Source: Lactiplantibacillus nangangensis
GTDB taxonomy: Bacteria > Bacillota > Bacilli > Lactobacillales > Lactobacillaceae
Direction: 5' to 3'
Length of the DNA: 64,000 bases
Assembly: GCF_005405065.1 (NCBI RefSeq)
Contig: NZ_BJDI01000003.1
Location: 186,001-250,000 of the forward strand
The translations under genes were made by a program, and so were the position numbers. The notes below the pieces were generated by a model. That model searched no databases. It was not told the origin of the DNA and saw nothing but the letters and a program-made list of their open reading frames with translations. Position 1 is the stretch's first letter. Every line of letters starts with the position of its first letter. Positions 30,349 through 39,046 of the stretch are shown here, in pieces.

Positions 30349-32613
30349 ATGGCTAAAAATATGGAAGTAGATGCAGTCGGAAAAGCAATTAGGCAATATC
30401 GGTTAGTGCCACTAGTCAGTCATTCAAACATTGGTTTGGAAGTGACCATGCAACGGGTCAATGCTCAGGGGGAACTTTCCAAGCAACCGTATCCCAAAGT
30501 GTTTGGTGACCAGCGTCAAAATCGACAGATCCACAACGCGTTTGCCCAAACTCAGTTAAAATTGACCACGCCGGCCATGGCTGATTTGACCAGTCTGATG
30601 GCGTATTTAACTGGGCTCAATACGACCGCACGGCGGGCTTTGACAACGGATGATTATCTGTGGCCATTGTCCAGTACCCCCGTGTTGCCGGCTGATTTAA
30701 CCAAGATTCCGTTGGCGGAGGCTGATGAAGTTGGTTTCAAGCGTCGCCAACAACAAGCTAAAAAATATGACGTCACGAAATTAATGACGACTGGGGTACA
30801 CGTCAATTTTAGTTTTAATGAACAATTATTTACGCGTTTATATACGGAGACGTTCCATCAACATTATTCCAGTTATGTTGATTTTCGTAATGCGATTTAT
30901 TTGAAGGCTGCGCAAGGCTTTGTGCGGATGAATTGGTTGATCCAATACTTGTTTGGGGCAACGCCAAGTTTGAACATTGCGGATAAGCAGGCCAAGCCGC
31001 AGCGGACTAGTGTGCATAGCTTGAGTGGGCGATATAGCCAAGTCAAGGGGGACTATACGTCAATTGATCGCTATGTCTCAAAACTAGAAGCCGATGTTCG
31101 GAGCAAGAAGTTGCTCTCAATCAGCGACTTTGATGGGCCAGTCCGGTTTCGGAGTACGGGCCAGTTGAAGACACTTGGTCGTCAAGGCGTCTATTATTTG
31201 GAATATCGGGGCTTAGACCTTGATCCAACGACGGCGACTGGCGTGGATCAAAATGCCATTGAGTTTTTGCGGCTATTGGCTAGTTATTTTGTCATGATGC
31301 CGGCATTACCTACAGCAATGGTCGGTCAAGTTAGTGCGCAAGCTGACGCACTGGCGGCCCAAGTCACCGCTGAAAATCCGACGACGGCAAGCGCCCAAGC
31401 TAAGCCAGCCTTACAAGTTTTGGATGCTTTGAAGGACTTTGTCGAGAAGTACGGACTGCCAGCAAGCGATGCCGTTTTGTTGACCCACTTGAAGCAGCGC
31501 GTGAGTGATCCAAAGCAAACGCCAAGTGCCAAGGTTGCCATGCAGGCCGAGCCGTTAACTTGGGCCATGCAACAAGCTAAGGCGTATCAGGAAGCAGCTC
31601 ATAGCCAACCGTTTAACTTGCCTGGCTATACGACGTTGGACTTATCTAGCCAGCTATTAGCTGAGCAAGCTTTGGCGCGTGGCATCAAGGTCGACGTGGT
31701 CGATGCACAAGCGAATATTATGCGCTTGACGCATGCCAATCGGGCACAATTAGTCGTCGCCGGGAGTGGCACTGATTTAAATCCACAGGCCTTGACGACC
31801 GTCTTGGGGCATAAAGTGGCGGCCAAACAGATCATGGCGGAACATGGCGTCCAAGTACCAGCCTCTCAGACGTATCGGTCGGCTAATCAGTTGATTGATG
31901 ACTATGATCGTTATGCTCAAGGTGGGGGGATCGTGCTGAAGGGGACCGAATCGACACATACTGTCGTGGCCTTTCGGATCATGCCGAAACGGGAACTCTT
32001 TGAACAAGTCGTCCGGCAACTCTTTGAACAGACGAAGACGGTCATGGCAGAAGAGTTGATCGTTGGGTCAAGTTATCGCTTCTTAGTGATCGACGGGAAA
32101 GTTCAAGCAATTGTTGAACGGATTCCGGCCAATATTGTCGGTGATGGCCGCTCGACTGTGCAAACACTCTTAGATCGTAAGAACGCCCGTGCATTGCGGG
32201 GCATGGCCTTCAAGTACCCGCAATCTGAGTTGACATTAGGGACGGTCGAACGTTATCGTTTGCAGTCTTACAATATGGACTTAGATTCAGTGGTGAGTCG
32301 AGGCACCCAGATCCTATTGCGCGAAGATGCGACCTTTGGTAATGGGTCGGATGTCTTAGATGCAACGGATGAGATGCATCAGTCATACATCGCGGCAGTT
32401 GAAAAATTAGCTGCAGACCTCAAGCTGAAAGTTGCAGGAGTCGATGTCATGATTCCTAATTTGTATGCTGAATTGACGCCGGAACATCCTGAGATGGCTG
32501 TCTATCTGGGGATTCATGCGGCACCATACCTCTATCCACATTTGTTTCCAATGTTTGGGGCAGCCCGGCCGGTTGCAGCTCAATTATTAAAGACGTTATT
32601 TCCAGAAGTTTAA
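30349..32613 (+). CDS. GshF-like two-domain protein with altered catalytic residues
   Basis: A 754-residue protein with the architecture of bifunctional GshF: a glutamate-cysteine ligase domain (about 1-400) and an ATP-grasp glutathione synthetase domain (about 470-754). Compared by eye with the intact GshA at 40701, several acidic residues are replaced. GLEREGQRV becomes GLEVTMQRV (E to T33), and RDFAETQLEL becomes NAFAQTQLKL (D to A64, E to Q67, E to K71). In the ATP-grasp part the usual ELNxNP metal motif appears as GIHAAP (721-726), although GVD and EELI remain. The frame is intact throughout, so it is under selection. It may be a repurposed or regulatory pseudoenzyme. Family assignment is firm; activity is doubtful. 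Confidence 0.8.
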   Translation: MAKNMEVDAVGKAIRQYRLVPLVSHSNIGLEVTMQRVNAQGELSKQPYPKVFGDQRQNRQIHNAFAQTQLKLTTPAMADLTSLMAYLTGLNTTARRALTTDDYLWPLSSTPVLPADLTKIPLAEADEVGFKRRQQQAKKYDVTKLMTTGVHVNFSFNEQLFTRLYTETFHQHYSSYVDFRNAIYLKAAQGFVRMNWLIQYLFGATPSLNIADKQAKPQRTSVHSLSGRYSQVKGDYTSIDRYVSKLEADVRSKKLLSISDFDGPVRFRSTGQLKTLGRQGVYYLEYRGLDLDPTTATGVDQNAIEFLRLLASYFVMMPALPTAMVGQVSAQADALAAQVTAENPTTASAQAKPALQVLDALKDFVEKYGLPASDAVLLTHLKQRVSDPKQTPSAKVAMQAEPLTWAMQQAKAYQEAAHSQPFNLPGYTTLDLSSQLLAEQALARGIKVDVVDAQANIMRLTHANRAQLVVAGSGTDLNPQALTTVLGHKVAAKQIMAEHGVQVPASQTYRSANQLIDDYDRYAQGGGIVLKGTESTHTVVAFRIMPKRELFEQVVRQLFEQTKTVMAEELIVGSSYRFLVIDGKVQAIVERIPANIVGDGRSTVQTLLDRKNARALRGMAFKYPQSELTLGTVERYRLQSYNMDLDSVVSRGTQILLREDATFGNGSDVLDATDEMHQSYIAAVEKLAADLKLKVAGVDVMIPNLYAELTPEHPEMAVYLGIHAAPYLYPHLFPMFGAARPVAAQLLKTLFPEV

Positions 32614-32630
32614 GCTGATTTAATGAAACT

Positions 32631-32678
32631 AAAAAAAGGCGCCTACTGACCAGTTATTCGGTCAGTAGGCGCCTTTAG
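32631..32678. terminator. Bidirectional terminator
   Basis: AAAGGCGCCTACTGACC pairs perfectly with GGTCAGTAGGCGCCTTT between two converging genes. Confidence 0.85.
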
Positions 32679-32679
32679 C

Positions 32680-33141
32680 TTAGAATAATTTTTTTAATTT
32701 TCCAAACAAACCAGTTGCTTTTTTAGGCGTGGTTGCTTGGGTACTTTCAGGTTGGTAACGTTGGTCGATATCGATCACATCTTGATTAATTGCAGTAGTC
32801 GCCGTGAAAATGAGGGCGTAATTCTCGTCACCAGTGCGGTAAATATCATCCGTCTTAATGGTGAACTGAATATTGGCTTTCGCCGCAGCTTGCAGGTAGG
32901 GACCGAGTATGTCTTGGTCAAGATTGCCATTAATGTACAAGCGGTAATCTGGGTGCGTTGAAAAGGCCAAATTGAGCTGATCAACGTAGTGATGGCGCTT
33001 GATTTGGTAGACGGTGACGGCAACTTCGACACGCTCGCGAAACGTCCCAAGATATTTATTTTGTTCATCTGGGTGGAGCTGTGGGGTCCCGTGCATCGCA
33101 CTTTGAATCCGATCAACGGGTTGCATATCTTTGTCAGCCAT
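32680..33141 (-). CDS. DUF1694 (YueI-like) protein
   Basis: A 153-residue soluble protein of the YueI family, function unknown. FRERVEVAVTVYQI, INGNLDQDILGPYLQAA and the C-terminal YRTGDENYALIF are the conserved parts as I recall them. The last 20 residues are basic and poorly conserved. I chose ATG at 33141 (MADKDMQP) over TTG at 33147, since AAAGGA upstream is better placed for it. No membrane segment is present. Confidence 0.8.
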   Translation of the reverse strand: MADKDMQPVDRIQSAMHGTPQLHPDEQNKYLGTFRERVEVAVTVYQIKRHHYVDQLNLAFSTHPDYRLYINGNLDQDILGPYLQAAAKANIQFTIKTDDIYRTGDENYALIFTATTAINQDVIDIDQRYQPESTQATTPKKATGLFGKLKKLF

Positions 33142-33222
33142 TGTCAAACATCCTTTCTCCGATTATCATACAATTGTAGCATGTTCCAGACCTAAAAGCG
33201 AAAAACGAAAGCAGGGAAAGTT

Positions 33223-33831
33223 GTGTTTACAAAGTCAGACTTTAACTTATTCGATGATCCGACTTTAACCGGTCGGATGACCCAAATTAAAACGGTAATT
33301 GATCCGAAATTTGAGGCAATTACGCCGCAACTCTTACCAATTCTGCAAGCGGGCGGCCAAACGTTCACCCCGCACATTGCCAAGCACTTGCGACGGTTTA
33401 AGAATCCGCCAGTTGATACTTGGGTGGCTTTTAGTGAAAATAAGCGAAGTTATAAAGGGTTACCACATTTTGAATTAGGCTTATGGCCGGATCGGTTGTT
33501 TTGTTACTTTGATATTTTAGATGAGAGTAAGGCCAAAGTTCAAGCTGTCGTATCACCGGCCGACCTACAAGCGTTGTTCAACCAGTTGCCGACAGACTAT
33601 GTCATCAGTAATGACCACAGTAAGGCCGAAATGCAACTGGCAACATCGCCCAATGTGACGGCGGCGATTAAAAAGTTTGGTCAATACAAGCATAGCGAAT
33701 TGGTCGCGGGTCGCGCAATTAAGTTGGCGTCACCGTTGTTAGCGGATGATGCGGCCCAATTAGTTTATATTCAAACAACGTTGAAAACACTGTTACCAAT
33801 TTACGAGCCAATCATGGCAGCCTTGAAATAA
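33223..33831 (+). CDS. DUF1054 (YktB-like) protein
   Basis: A 202-residue soluble protein of the YktB/DUF1054 family, function unknown. F..SDFNLFDDPTLTGRM at the start and HFELGLWPDRLFCYFDIL in the middle are recognisable family segments. It starts with GTG at 33223 after GCAGGGAAAG. It is divergent from the YueI-like gene and stands alone; repeat copy A2 follows its stop. Confidence 0.8.
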   Translation: MFTKSDFNLFDDPTLTGRMTQIKTVIDPKFEAITPQLLPILQAGGQTFTPHIAKHLRRFKNPPVDTWVAFSENKRSYKGLPHFELGLWPDRLFCYFDILDESKAKVQAVVSPADLQALFNQLPTDYVISNDHSKAEMQLATSPNVTAAIKKFGQYKHSELVAGRAIKLASPLLADDAAQLVYIQTTLKTLLPIYEPIMAALK

Positions 33832-33876
33832 AGGTTGAAGACCGCTCATTTATCTAACTGTGATTCCTAATCAGGA

Positions 33877-34283
33877 TAGTTGATAATTGCCGCTTCCGGT
33901 TGTTGTTGATAACATGCGGCCGAGGGACCGGGACAAGCCTGAAAAACGTCTTGTTCCTCGCCCGGAAGCCTTGCCAAACCCGCAAGTCTCCCGGCCAGTC
34001 CGTGGTGTAAGACCGGAAAATCGCCGGTCAAACGCCACCCACACGGCCGATGCCATCAACAACAACCTACAGCTAGTCCACTGTTTCGAAATGATTAGTC
34101 AGTTATTTAGATTGAGCGGAATCAGTCAGAATCGATATGCTGTGTCGGCAGGCTAGCTGGCGTGGCGTTGAGGCGCAAAAACGGATTCTGATTGACAGAG
34201 TGGTGGATACGTATGAGACCATTTTAGGCATAAACAATGCGAGTATTAGTGGGGTTCACGACAGTTTTGATACTTTGGTTATG
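33877..34283 (+). repeat. Dispersed palindromic element, family A copy 2
   Basis: The core at 33898-34067 is bounded by GGTTGTTGTTGATA and CATCAACAACAACC. Inside are GGGACAAG...CTTGTTCC and CCGTGGTGTAAGACCGG...CCGGTC hairpins. The right flank to about 34283 is shared with copy 3, including TTTTAGG.ATAA and GAGTATTA. No transposase is present. Confidence 0.8.
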
Positions 34284-34324
34284 TTAATACATTGTTCCAA
34301 GTTTTAGGTCGGTATTGAGTAAGA

Positions 34325-34500
34325 CGAGCCGAGAGGGTAGGAAAATTTAGGGCTCAGTGGTGAAGTTGGCCTTAGCTGGCGGTGGGGTACCGGCGGCTTA
34401 GGCCAAGCGTGGCTTTCGAGACCGCAGTTTGGCTCGAAAACGCGCCACCACGTTCCAGCCCCTAAATTTTTCTGCCCGGTAGGCGACAACCGAAAATCTA
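34325..34500. repeat. Dispersed palindromic element, family B copy 2
   Basis: The outer arms AAATTTAGGGCT and AGCCCCTAAATTT enclose TTGGCCTTAGC...GCTTAGGCCAA and TTTCGAG...CTCGAAA hairpins. The second hairpin's loop, ACCGCAGTTTGG, nearly equals that of copy 1 (1640-1812), while the stem bases differ in a paired way. It lies beyond the rpsD terminator. Confidence 0.7.
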
Positions 34501-34518
34501 TCCAGCAAGTTTCGGAAG

Positions 34519-34556
34519 ACAAAAAAACACGCCGCAAATGCGACGTGTTTTTAATA
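34519..34556 (-). terminator. Terminator of rpsD
   Basis: Read on the reverse strand, AAAACACGTCGC pairs with GCGGCGTGTTTT across ATTT, followed by a T run. Confidence 0.8.
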
Positions 34557-34565
34557 ACTGGAAAA

Positions 34566-35174
34566 TTAAAGTTTGTTGTAGTATTCAACGATAAGTGATT
34601 CGTCGATGTCTGCTTCAAGTTCTTCACGTTGTGGTAAGCGAGTTAATGACCCTTCAAGCTTATCAGCATCGAATTGAACGAAGTTAGGACGTGACACAAC
34701 GGCTTCAACAGCACCAGTGATTACGACTAATTTCTTAGACTTTTCACGAACTGAGATAACTTGGCCGACTTGCACTTCGTATGAAGGGATGTCAACGCGT
34801 TTGCCATCAACAGTGATGTGACCATGGTTTACTAATTGACGAGCTTGGCGACGAGTGGTAGCCAAACCTAAACGGTAAACCATGTTGTCTAAACGACGTT
34901 CGAGTAAGATCATGAAGTTAACACCATGCTTACCTTCGCGGATCTTACCAGCTTTGATGAATAAGTTGGCGAATTGACGTTCAGTTAAACCGTACATCAT
35001 CCGTAACTTTTGCTTTTCGCGTAATTGAGTACCGTATTCAGAAAGCTTTGAGTGACGACCTTGACCATGATCACCAGGAGCATAAGGACGACGAGCTAAT
35101 TCTTTACCAGTACCTGAAAGAGACATTCCCAAACGACGGGAGATCTTCCAACTTGGACCTGTATAACGAGACAT
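34566..35174 (-). CDS. rpsD: 30S ribosomal protein S4
   Basis: A 202-residue primary rRNA-binding protein that starts small-subunit assembly. [16 protein letters not shown], the basic [15 protein letters not shown] region, and the S4 RNA-binding domain ([28 protein letters not shown]) are typical. The zinc-binding cysteines found near the N-terminus of some S4 proteins are absent. TTGGAGGAAA is the ribosome site. It is a single gene away from the main ribosomal clusters, as in Bacillus, where S4 represses its own mRNA. Confidence 0.97.
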   Translation of the reverse strand: MSRYTGPSWKISRRLGMSLSGTGKELARRPYAPGDHGQGRHSKLSEYGTQLREKQKLRMMYGLTERQFANLFIKAGKIREGKHGVNFMILLERRLDNMVYRLGLATTRRQARQLVNHGHITVDGKRVDIPSYEVQVGQVISVREKSKKLVVITGAVEAVVSRPNFVQFDADKLEGSLTRLPQREELEADIDESLIVEYYNKL

Positions 35175-35383
35175 ATGTTGTTTCCTCCAATAATTTTAGT
35201 TGGAGTAAAATAATCCGATGCAAGTTCGATATTCGTTCAGATTGGACTGCAGGTTTCACCATTGCAGCCGCAGGTTACTAACTGACCAAAAATTTGGCAC
35301 CAATCTGTTGACGAGCTTACCCACTCACTGCTGCATTATTTTACACAAAGAGTAGCATAGCATGCCGACCCCACTTTAGTCAA
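35175..35383 (-). promoter_or_regulatory. Promoter and leader of rpsD
   Basis: On the reverse strand TTGACT (35378-35383) and TATGCT (35354-35359) are 18 bases apart, the -35 lying in the end of the neighbouring gene. A leader of about 170 bases with self-complementary stretches (CCTGCGGCTGCA and CCTGCAG) follows. Firmicute rpsD leaders are S4-binding sites for feedback control. I infer the same here but did not fold it. Confidence 0.55.
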
Positions 35384-35837
35384 TGTGTTGCACGAGAATC
35401 TTGGCAAATTCGGCCAATTCAGCTTCATTTTCAGCAGTGAAACGGTCTAACAGTGGTGAATCAATATCCATCACGCCAATTTTATGGCCATTTTTAGTCA
35501 ATGGGACGACGATTTCAGCGTTGCTGGCACTGTCACAGGCGATGTGACCAGGAAATTCATGGACATTGGCGACCCGATGAATCTGTTGATCAGCAAAGGC
35601 GGTCCCAACCACGCCAGCACCGACTTTAATGTGCATGCAGGCGACTTTGCCTTGGAAGGGCCCAAGATCGAGTGAATCAGTCGCAGAATTATAAAGGTAA
35701 AAACCGGCCCAGTTTAAGTCGGTGTAAGTGTCATTAATTAATGCACTTGCGTTGGCTAAGTTTGCGACCAAATTGGTTTCATCATAAAGAAGTGCGTCCA
35801 ATTGTTGGTTCATAAGTGAAGTTTGCGTCTCTGACAT
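35376..35837 (-). CDS. msrC: Free methionine-(R)-sulfoxide reductase, GAF domain
   Basis: A 153-residue single-GAF protein of the fRMsr family, which reduces free Met-R-sulfoxide with thioredoxin. LNWAGFYLY, PFQGKVACMHI and the active-site block PGHIACDSASNAEIVVP are visible. The cysteine in IAC is the expected nucleophile and that in VAC a resolving partner. The third family cysteine, usually GVCG, is valine here (GVVG). AGGAGGA precedes the ATG. Repair of oxidised methionine fits the other redox genes nearby. Confidence 0.85.
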   Translation of the reverse strand: MSETQTSLMNQQLDALLYDETNLVANLANASALINDTYTDLNWAGFYLYNSATDSLDLGPFQGKVACMHIKVGAGVVGTAFADQQIHRVANVHEFPGHIACDSASNAEIVVPLTKNGHKIGVMDIDSPLLDRFTAENEAELAEFAKILVQHID

Positions 35838-35892
35838 GAAAAATCCTCCTAGAAGTTGGCAATTTCATACTGCTTGATAATTGCGGGTATGC

Positions 35893-35898
35893 TATAAT
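35893..35898 (+). promoter_or_regulatory. Extended -10 of the ezrA promoter
   Basis: TATGC-TATAAT gives TGN before a perfect -10, about 110 bases before ezrA. No good -35 is seen. Confidence 0.5.
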
Positions 35899-36009
35899 TT
35901 AGGTTAGATTTTAATTGGAATTTGCGCAAAAAGCAAGGTTGCAGTTCGACAGGGCGAACTCGTAACTAAACCATTAGCCATTAATTTAATTTAAGTAAGG
36001 GGTATTCAT

Positions 36010-37719
36010 ATGCAAGTAGCAATCGGTATTGTGGTTGTCGCGCTTGTGATTTACGCTGCAATCAAAGGCTTTCAACTGTACATAGATAAACAAGTTCGAC
36101 AGTTAACGGCGCGTCAGCAAGCGTTGGTCGAACGTGCGCAGGCGACTGATTTTGAAAAAATTGAAGGTCTGGGATTAACCGGTGGGTCACTAGTCAAACT
36201 AGAGACGCTGCAAAATCATGGTCAGGCCGTGCGCAACGATCGCTTGCCGGCCATCAGTGAACAATTGACCCAAATTACCGCCGCCGCCCACAGTATTAAA
36301 TTTATGGACGCTAATCAAAATATTAAAAAAGTTGACCAAGCTTTAGTTGAGCTAGGATCGACCTTTGATGAGATCGATAAGGGTTTGAAAGCTTTAGATG
36401 AAGCAGATCAAGCGCACCGACAAGCGGTAGCTAGCCTTGAAAAGAAATATCAGAATTTACGGAAAACATTGTTATCACAAAACTTTTCGTTTGGACCCAG
36501 TATTGATCGTTTAGAGGATCGGCTGGCTAATTTGGAAAACGATTTTGATAAGTTCTCCAAATTAGCCAAGGCCGGCGATCATGACGCTGCCGAACAAGTT
36601 TTGGATAAGCTCCGGCATGATACGAGCGCGTTAGAGATGGACATTGATCGGATTCCACCAATTTATAAAGATCTCGTCAGTGGCTTTCCTGACCAACTCA
36701 GTGAATTGGAAACCGGTTATCGGCAATTAACTGATCAACATTTCCATTTTGAAGTCGCAAAAATCGAACCTGAAATTCAAGCGTTGACGAAAGCAATCGA
36801 CGACAACACTAAGTTACTTGGAGATTTGAAAGTTTCGGATGCCGAAGCTGGTAATCATGCGATTGAAAAACGGATCGATCATCTTTATGACGTGATGCAA
36901 GTTGAAATTGATGCGAAAGCCACGGTTGACCGGAAACAGGATGAAATCAGTCAATTCTTGACGCACGCCACGAATCAAAATCAACGGTTACAACTTGAAT
37001 TGGATCGGCTGGCCCAAAGCTATGCCTTAAATGATCATGAAGTTGAACGGACGCGGGAACTCGGTGAACAATTGAAGACGATTCAGGATGTCTATCAAGC
37101 AGATATGACGGCCTTAACGACGAATCAAGCTGTCTTTAGCCAAATTGCCAACCATTATACGGAACAAGACAAACAATTAAAAGGCATCGAAGAAGAACAA
37201 GTGGCCATTAATGACGGGGTTGCGGGTTTAGCTGCGGAAGAGTCCAAGGCGCATGATACCTTACAACGCTTTGACTTCGAAATTCATGCCACCAAGCGTC
37301 AGGTTGAAAACTTGAACTTGCCGGGCTTGCCGAAAGATTACTTGGACTATTTCATGGTCGTGACGAAAGAGATCGAACGACTTGATCACGATATTAATAA
37401 ATTAGTTATTAATATGGATGATATTACGAAACAGTTGATTGTAATTCAGGGTGATATGGCGACTTTAAAGGAGAAGACGACAGATCTCATTGATTCAGCC
37501 GTCTTGTCGGAACAGCTGTTGCAATACGCGAACCGTTATAAGACGAACCATGCGGACGTCCAAGCGGCTAGTGCGGAAGCGCAAAGGTTGTTTAACGAAG
37601 ACCATGACTACGCACACAGCTTAGAAGTGATTGCGACCGCAATTGACAAAGTTGATGCAGGTGCTTATAAACGGATCGAAGATAGTTATTATACGCAGAA
37701 ACAAGCGGATGCTGAGTAA
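36010..37719 (+). CDS. ezrA: Septation ring formation regulator EzrA
   Basis: A 569-residue protein with one N-terminal membrane helix (residues 3-22) and a long cytoplasmic coiled coil of spectrin-like repeats. It restrains extra FtsZ rings and links division to wall synthesis. Length, topology and the heptad pattern rich in Asp, Lys, Gln and Leu match EzrA of Firmicutes. TAAGGGG precedes the ATG. It lies before nifS-thiI, an order also found in Bacillus. Confidence 0.92.
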   Translation: MQVAIGIVVVALVIYAAIKGFQLYIDKQVRQLTARQQALVERAQATDFEKIEGLGLTGGSLVKLETLQNHGQAVRNDRLPAISEQLTQITAAAHSIKFMDANQNIKKVDQALVELGSTFDEIDKGLKALDEADQAHRQAVASLEKKYQNLRKTLLSQNFSFGPSIDRLEDRLANLENDFDKFSKLAKAGDHDAAEQVLDKLRHDTSALEMDIDRIPPIYKDLVSGFPDQLSELETGYRQLTDQHFHFEVAKIEPEIQALTKAIDDNTKLLGDLKVSDAEAGNHAIEKRIDHLYDVMQVEIDAKATVDRKQDEISQFLTHATNQNQRLQLELDRLAQSYALNDHEVERTRELGEQLKTIQDVYQADMTALTTNQAVFSQIANHYTEQDKQLKGIEEEQVAINDGVAGLAAEESKAHDTLQRFDFEIHATKRQVENLNLPGLPKDYLDYFMVVTKEIERLDHDINKLVINMDDITKQLIVIQGDMATLKEKTTDLIDSAVLSEQLLQYANRYKTNHADVQAASAEAQRLFNEDHDYAHSLEVIATAIDKVDAGAYKRIEDSYYTQKQADAE

Positions 37720-37732
37720 GTGTTCGGTAATG

Positions 37733-37765
37733 AAAGCCACTATTATCAAGTGGCTTTTTGTTTGC
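37733..37765 (+). terminator. Terminator after ezrA
   Basis: AAAGCCACT pairs with AGTGGCTTT, followed by further T bases. Confidence 0.8.
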
Positions 37766-37782
37766 GCTAAAAACAAAAAGGC

Positions 37783-37810
37783 TTGTTTCAGGTTATTTAT
37801 TTGGTATAAT
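37783..37810 (+). promoter_or_regulatory. Promoter of nifS-thiI
   Basis: TTGTTT (37783-37788) and TATAAT (37805-37810) are 16 bases apart. This places transcription start after 37758, so it excludes upstream starts for nifS. Confidence 0.65.
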
Positions 37811-37874
37811 TGCAAAGAATTCTTATCGAAAGTTAGTGCAATGCACGACTTTTAGGGAAAGTGAAGGCTTTAGA

Positions 37875-39029
37875 ATGATTTATTTTGATAATAGTGCGAC
37901 GACGCAAGCCGCACCAGCAGTGCTTGAGACTTATACCAAAGTCTCGCAAAAGATTTGGGGCAACCCTTCTAGTTTGCATAATTTTGGTGAGACGGCCTTC
38001 CATCTATTGGAACAATCGCGTCAACAAATTGCTGATTTAATTGGTGCTAAACCCAATGAAATCTTCTTCACGTCTGGTGGGACGGAAGGGGATAACTGGG
38101 TCGTTAAAGGCACCGCAATGGAAAAACGCACCTTTGGGAAACACTTGATCACCACGGCAGTTGAACATCCAGCCATTCACAACTCAATGGAACAGCTGAA
38201 AGACCTTGGTTTCGATGTCACGTATTTACCCGTTGACCATGAAGGCCGCATCTCCATTGATGATTTGAAAGCGGCCATTCGACCAGATACGATTTTGGTG
38301 TCGGTCATGGCTGTGAACAATGAAATTGGGACGATCCAACCGCTGACTGAAGTGGCGGACGTGTTGAAACGATATCCGAAGATTCATTTCCATATTGATG
38401 CAGTTCAAGGGATTGGTAAAGGCATTCAAGACATGATCATGAATGATCGGGTGGACTTCGTCACGTTCTCTGGTCATAAATTCCATGCGCCTCGTGGCAT
38501 CGGCTTTATTTATGCGCGTCAAGGCCGAAAACTTGCACCATTAATGACTGGTGGCGGTCAGGAAAATAATTGGCGTTCAGGAACCGAAAATGTTCCCGCA
38601 ATTGCCGGCATGGCAAAGGCGTTACGTTTGTTGCTCACGGATGAAGACGAAAAAGTCGCTCGTGAACGTGCTATCAAGCAACGGGTTTACGATCATATCA
38701 AGACCTTTCCAAAAGTAACGATCTTTAGTCAGCCAACGGCTAGTTTTGCACCGCATATCCTATGTTTCACAATCAACGGGGTGCGGGGCGAGACTATTGT
38801 GCATGCTTTTGAAGATCAAGGCATTTATATCTCCACCACGAGTGCTTGTTCGTCGAAGAAACATTTGGCGTCAAGTACGTTGATGGCAATGCATACGCCG
38901 GAAGCCGTGGCAACGAGTGCGATTCGGATTAGTTTAGATGAAAATAATACTTTAGCCGAAGCTGATGAATTTAACCGCGTTTTTGATGATCTTTATAAAA
39001 AGTTTTCTAAAATTAACGCTGACGCATAA
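37875..39029 (+). CDS. nifS: Cysteine desulfurase for tRNA thiolation
   Basis: A 384-residue PLP enzyme that takes sulfur from cysteine as a persulfide. [10 protein letters not shown] is the usual N-terminus. The PLP lysine is in [11 protein letters not shown], and the persulfide cysteine is in STTSACSS. I chose ATG at 37875 because the open frame upstream begins before the promoter. It is 17 bases from thiI. In Bacillus the neighbour NifZ serves ThiI in 4-thiouridine formation, which is the likely job here. Confidence 0.93.
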   Translation: MIYFDNSATTQAAPAVLETYTKVSQKIWGNPSSLHNFGETAFHLLEQSRQQIADLIGAKPNEIFFTSGGTEGDNWVVKGTAMEKRTFGKHLITTAVEHPAIHNSMEQLKDLGFDVTYLPVDHEGRISIDDLKAAIRPDTILVSVMAVNNEIGTIQPLTEVADVLKRYPKIHFHIDAVQGIGKGIQDMIMNDRVDFVTFSGHKFHAPRGIGFIYARQGRKLAPLMTGGGQENNWRSGTENVPAIAGMAKALRLLLTDEDEKVARERAIKQRVYDHIKTFPKVTIFSQPTASFAPHILCFTINGVRGETIVHAFEDQGIYISTTSACSSKKHLASSTLMAMHTPEAVATSAIRISLDENNTLAEADEFNRVFDDLYKKFSKINADA

Positions 39030-39046
39030 CTGAAAGGAACCTACGC

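Noticed and set aside
33877-34283. Family A element as an insertion sequence
   Set aside because: There is no transposase or remnant, and the length is under 400 bases with extensive inner hairpins. A MITE/REP-like element is the most that can be said.
37758-37874. Extended N-terminus of the cysteine desulfurase
   Set aside because: The extra 39 codons begin before the TTGTTT/TATAAT promoter and do not resemble the family.
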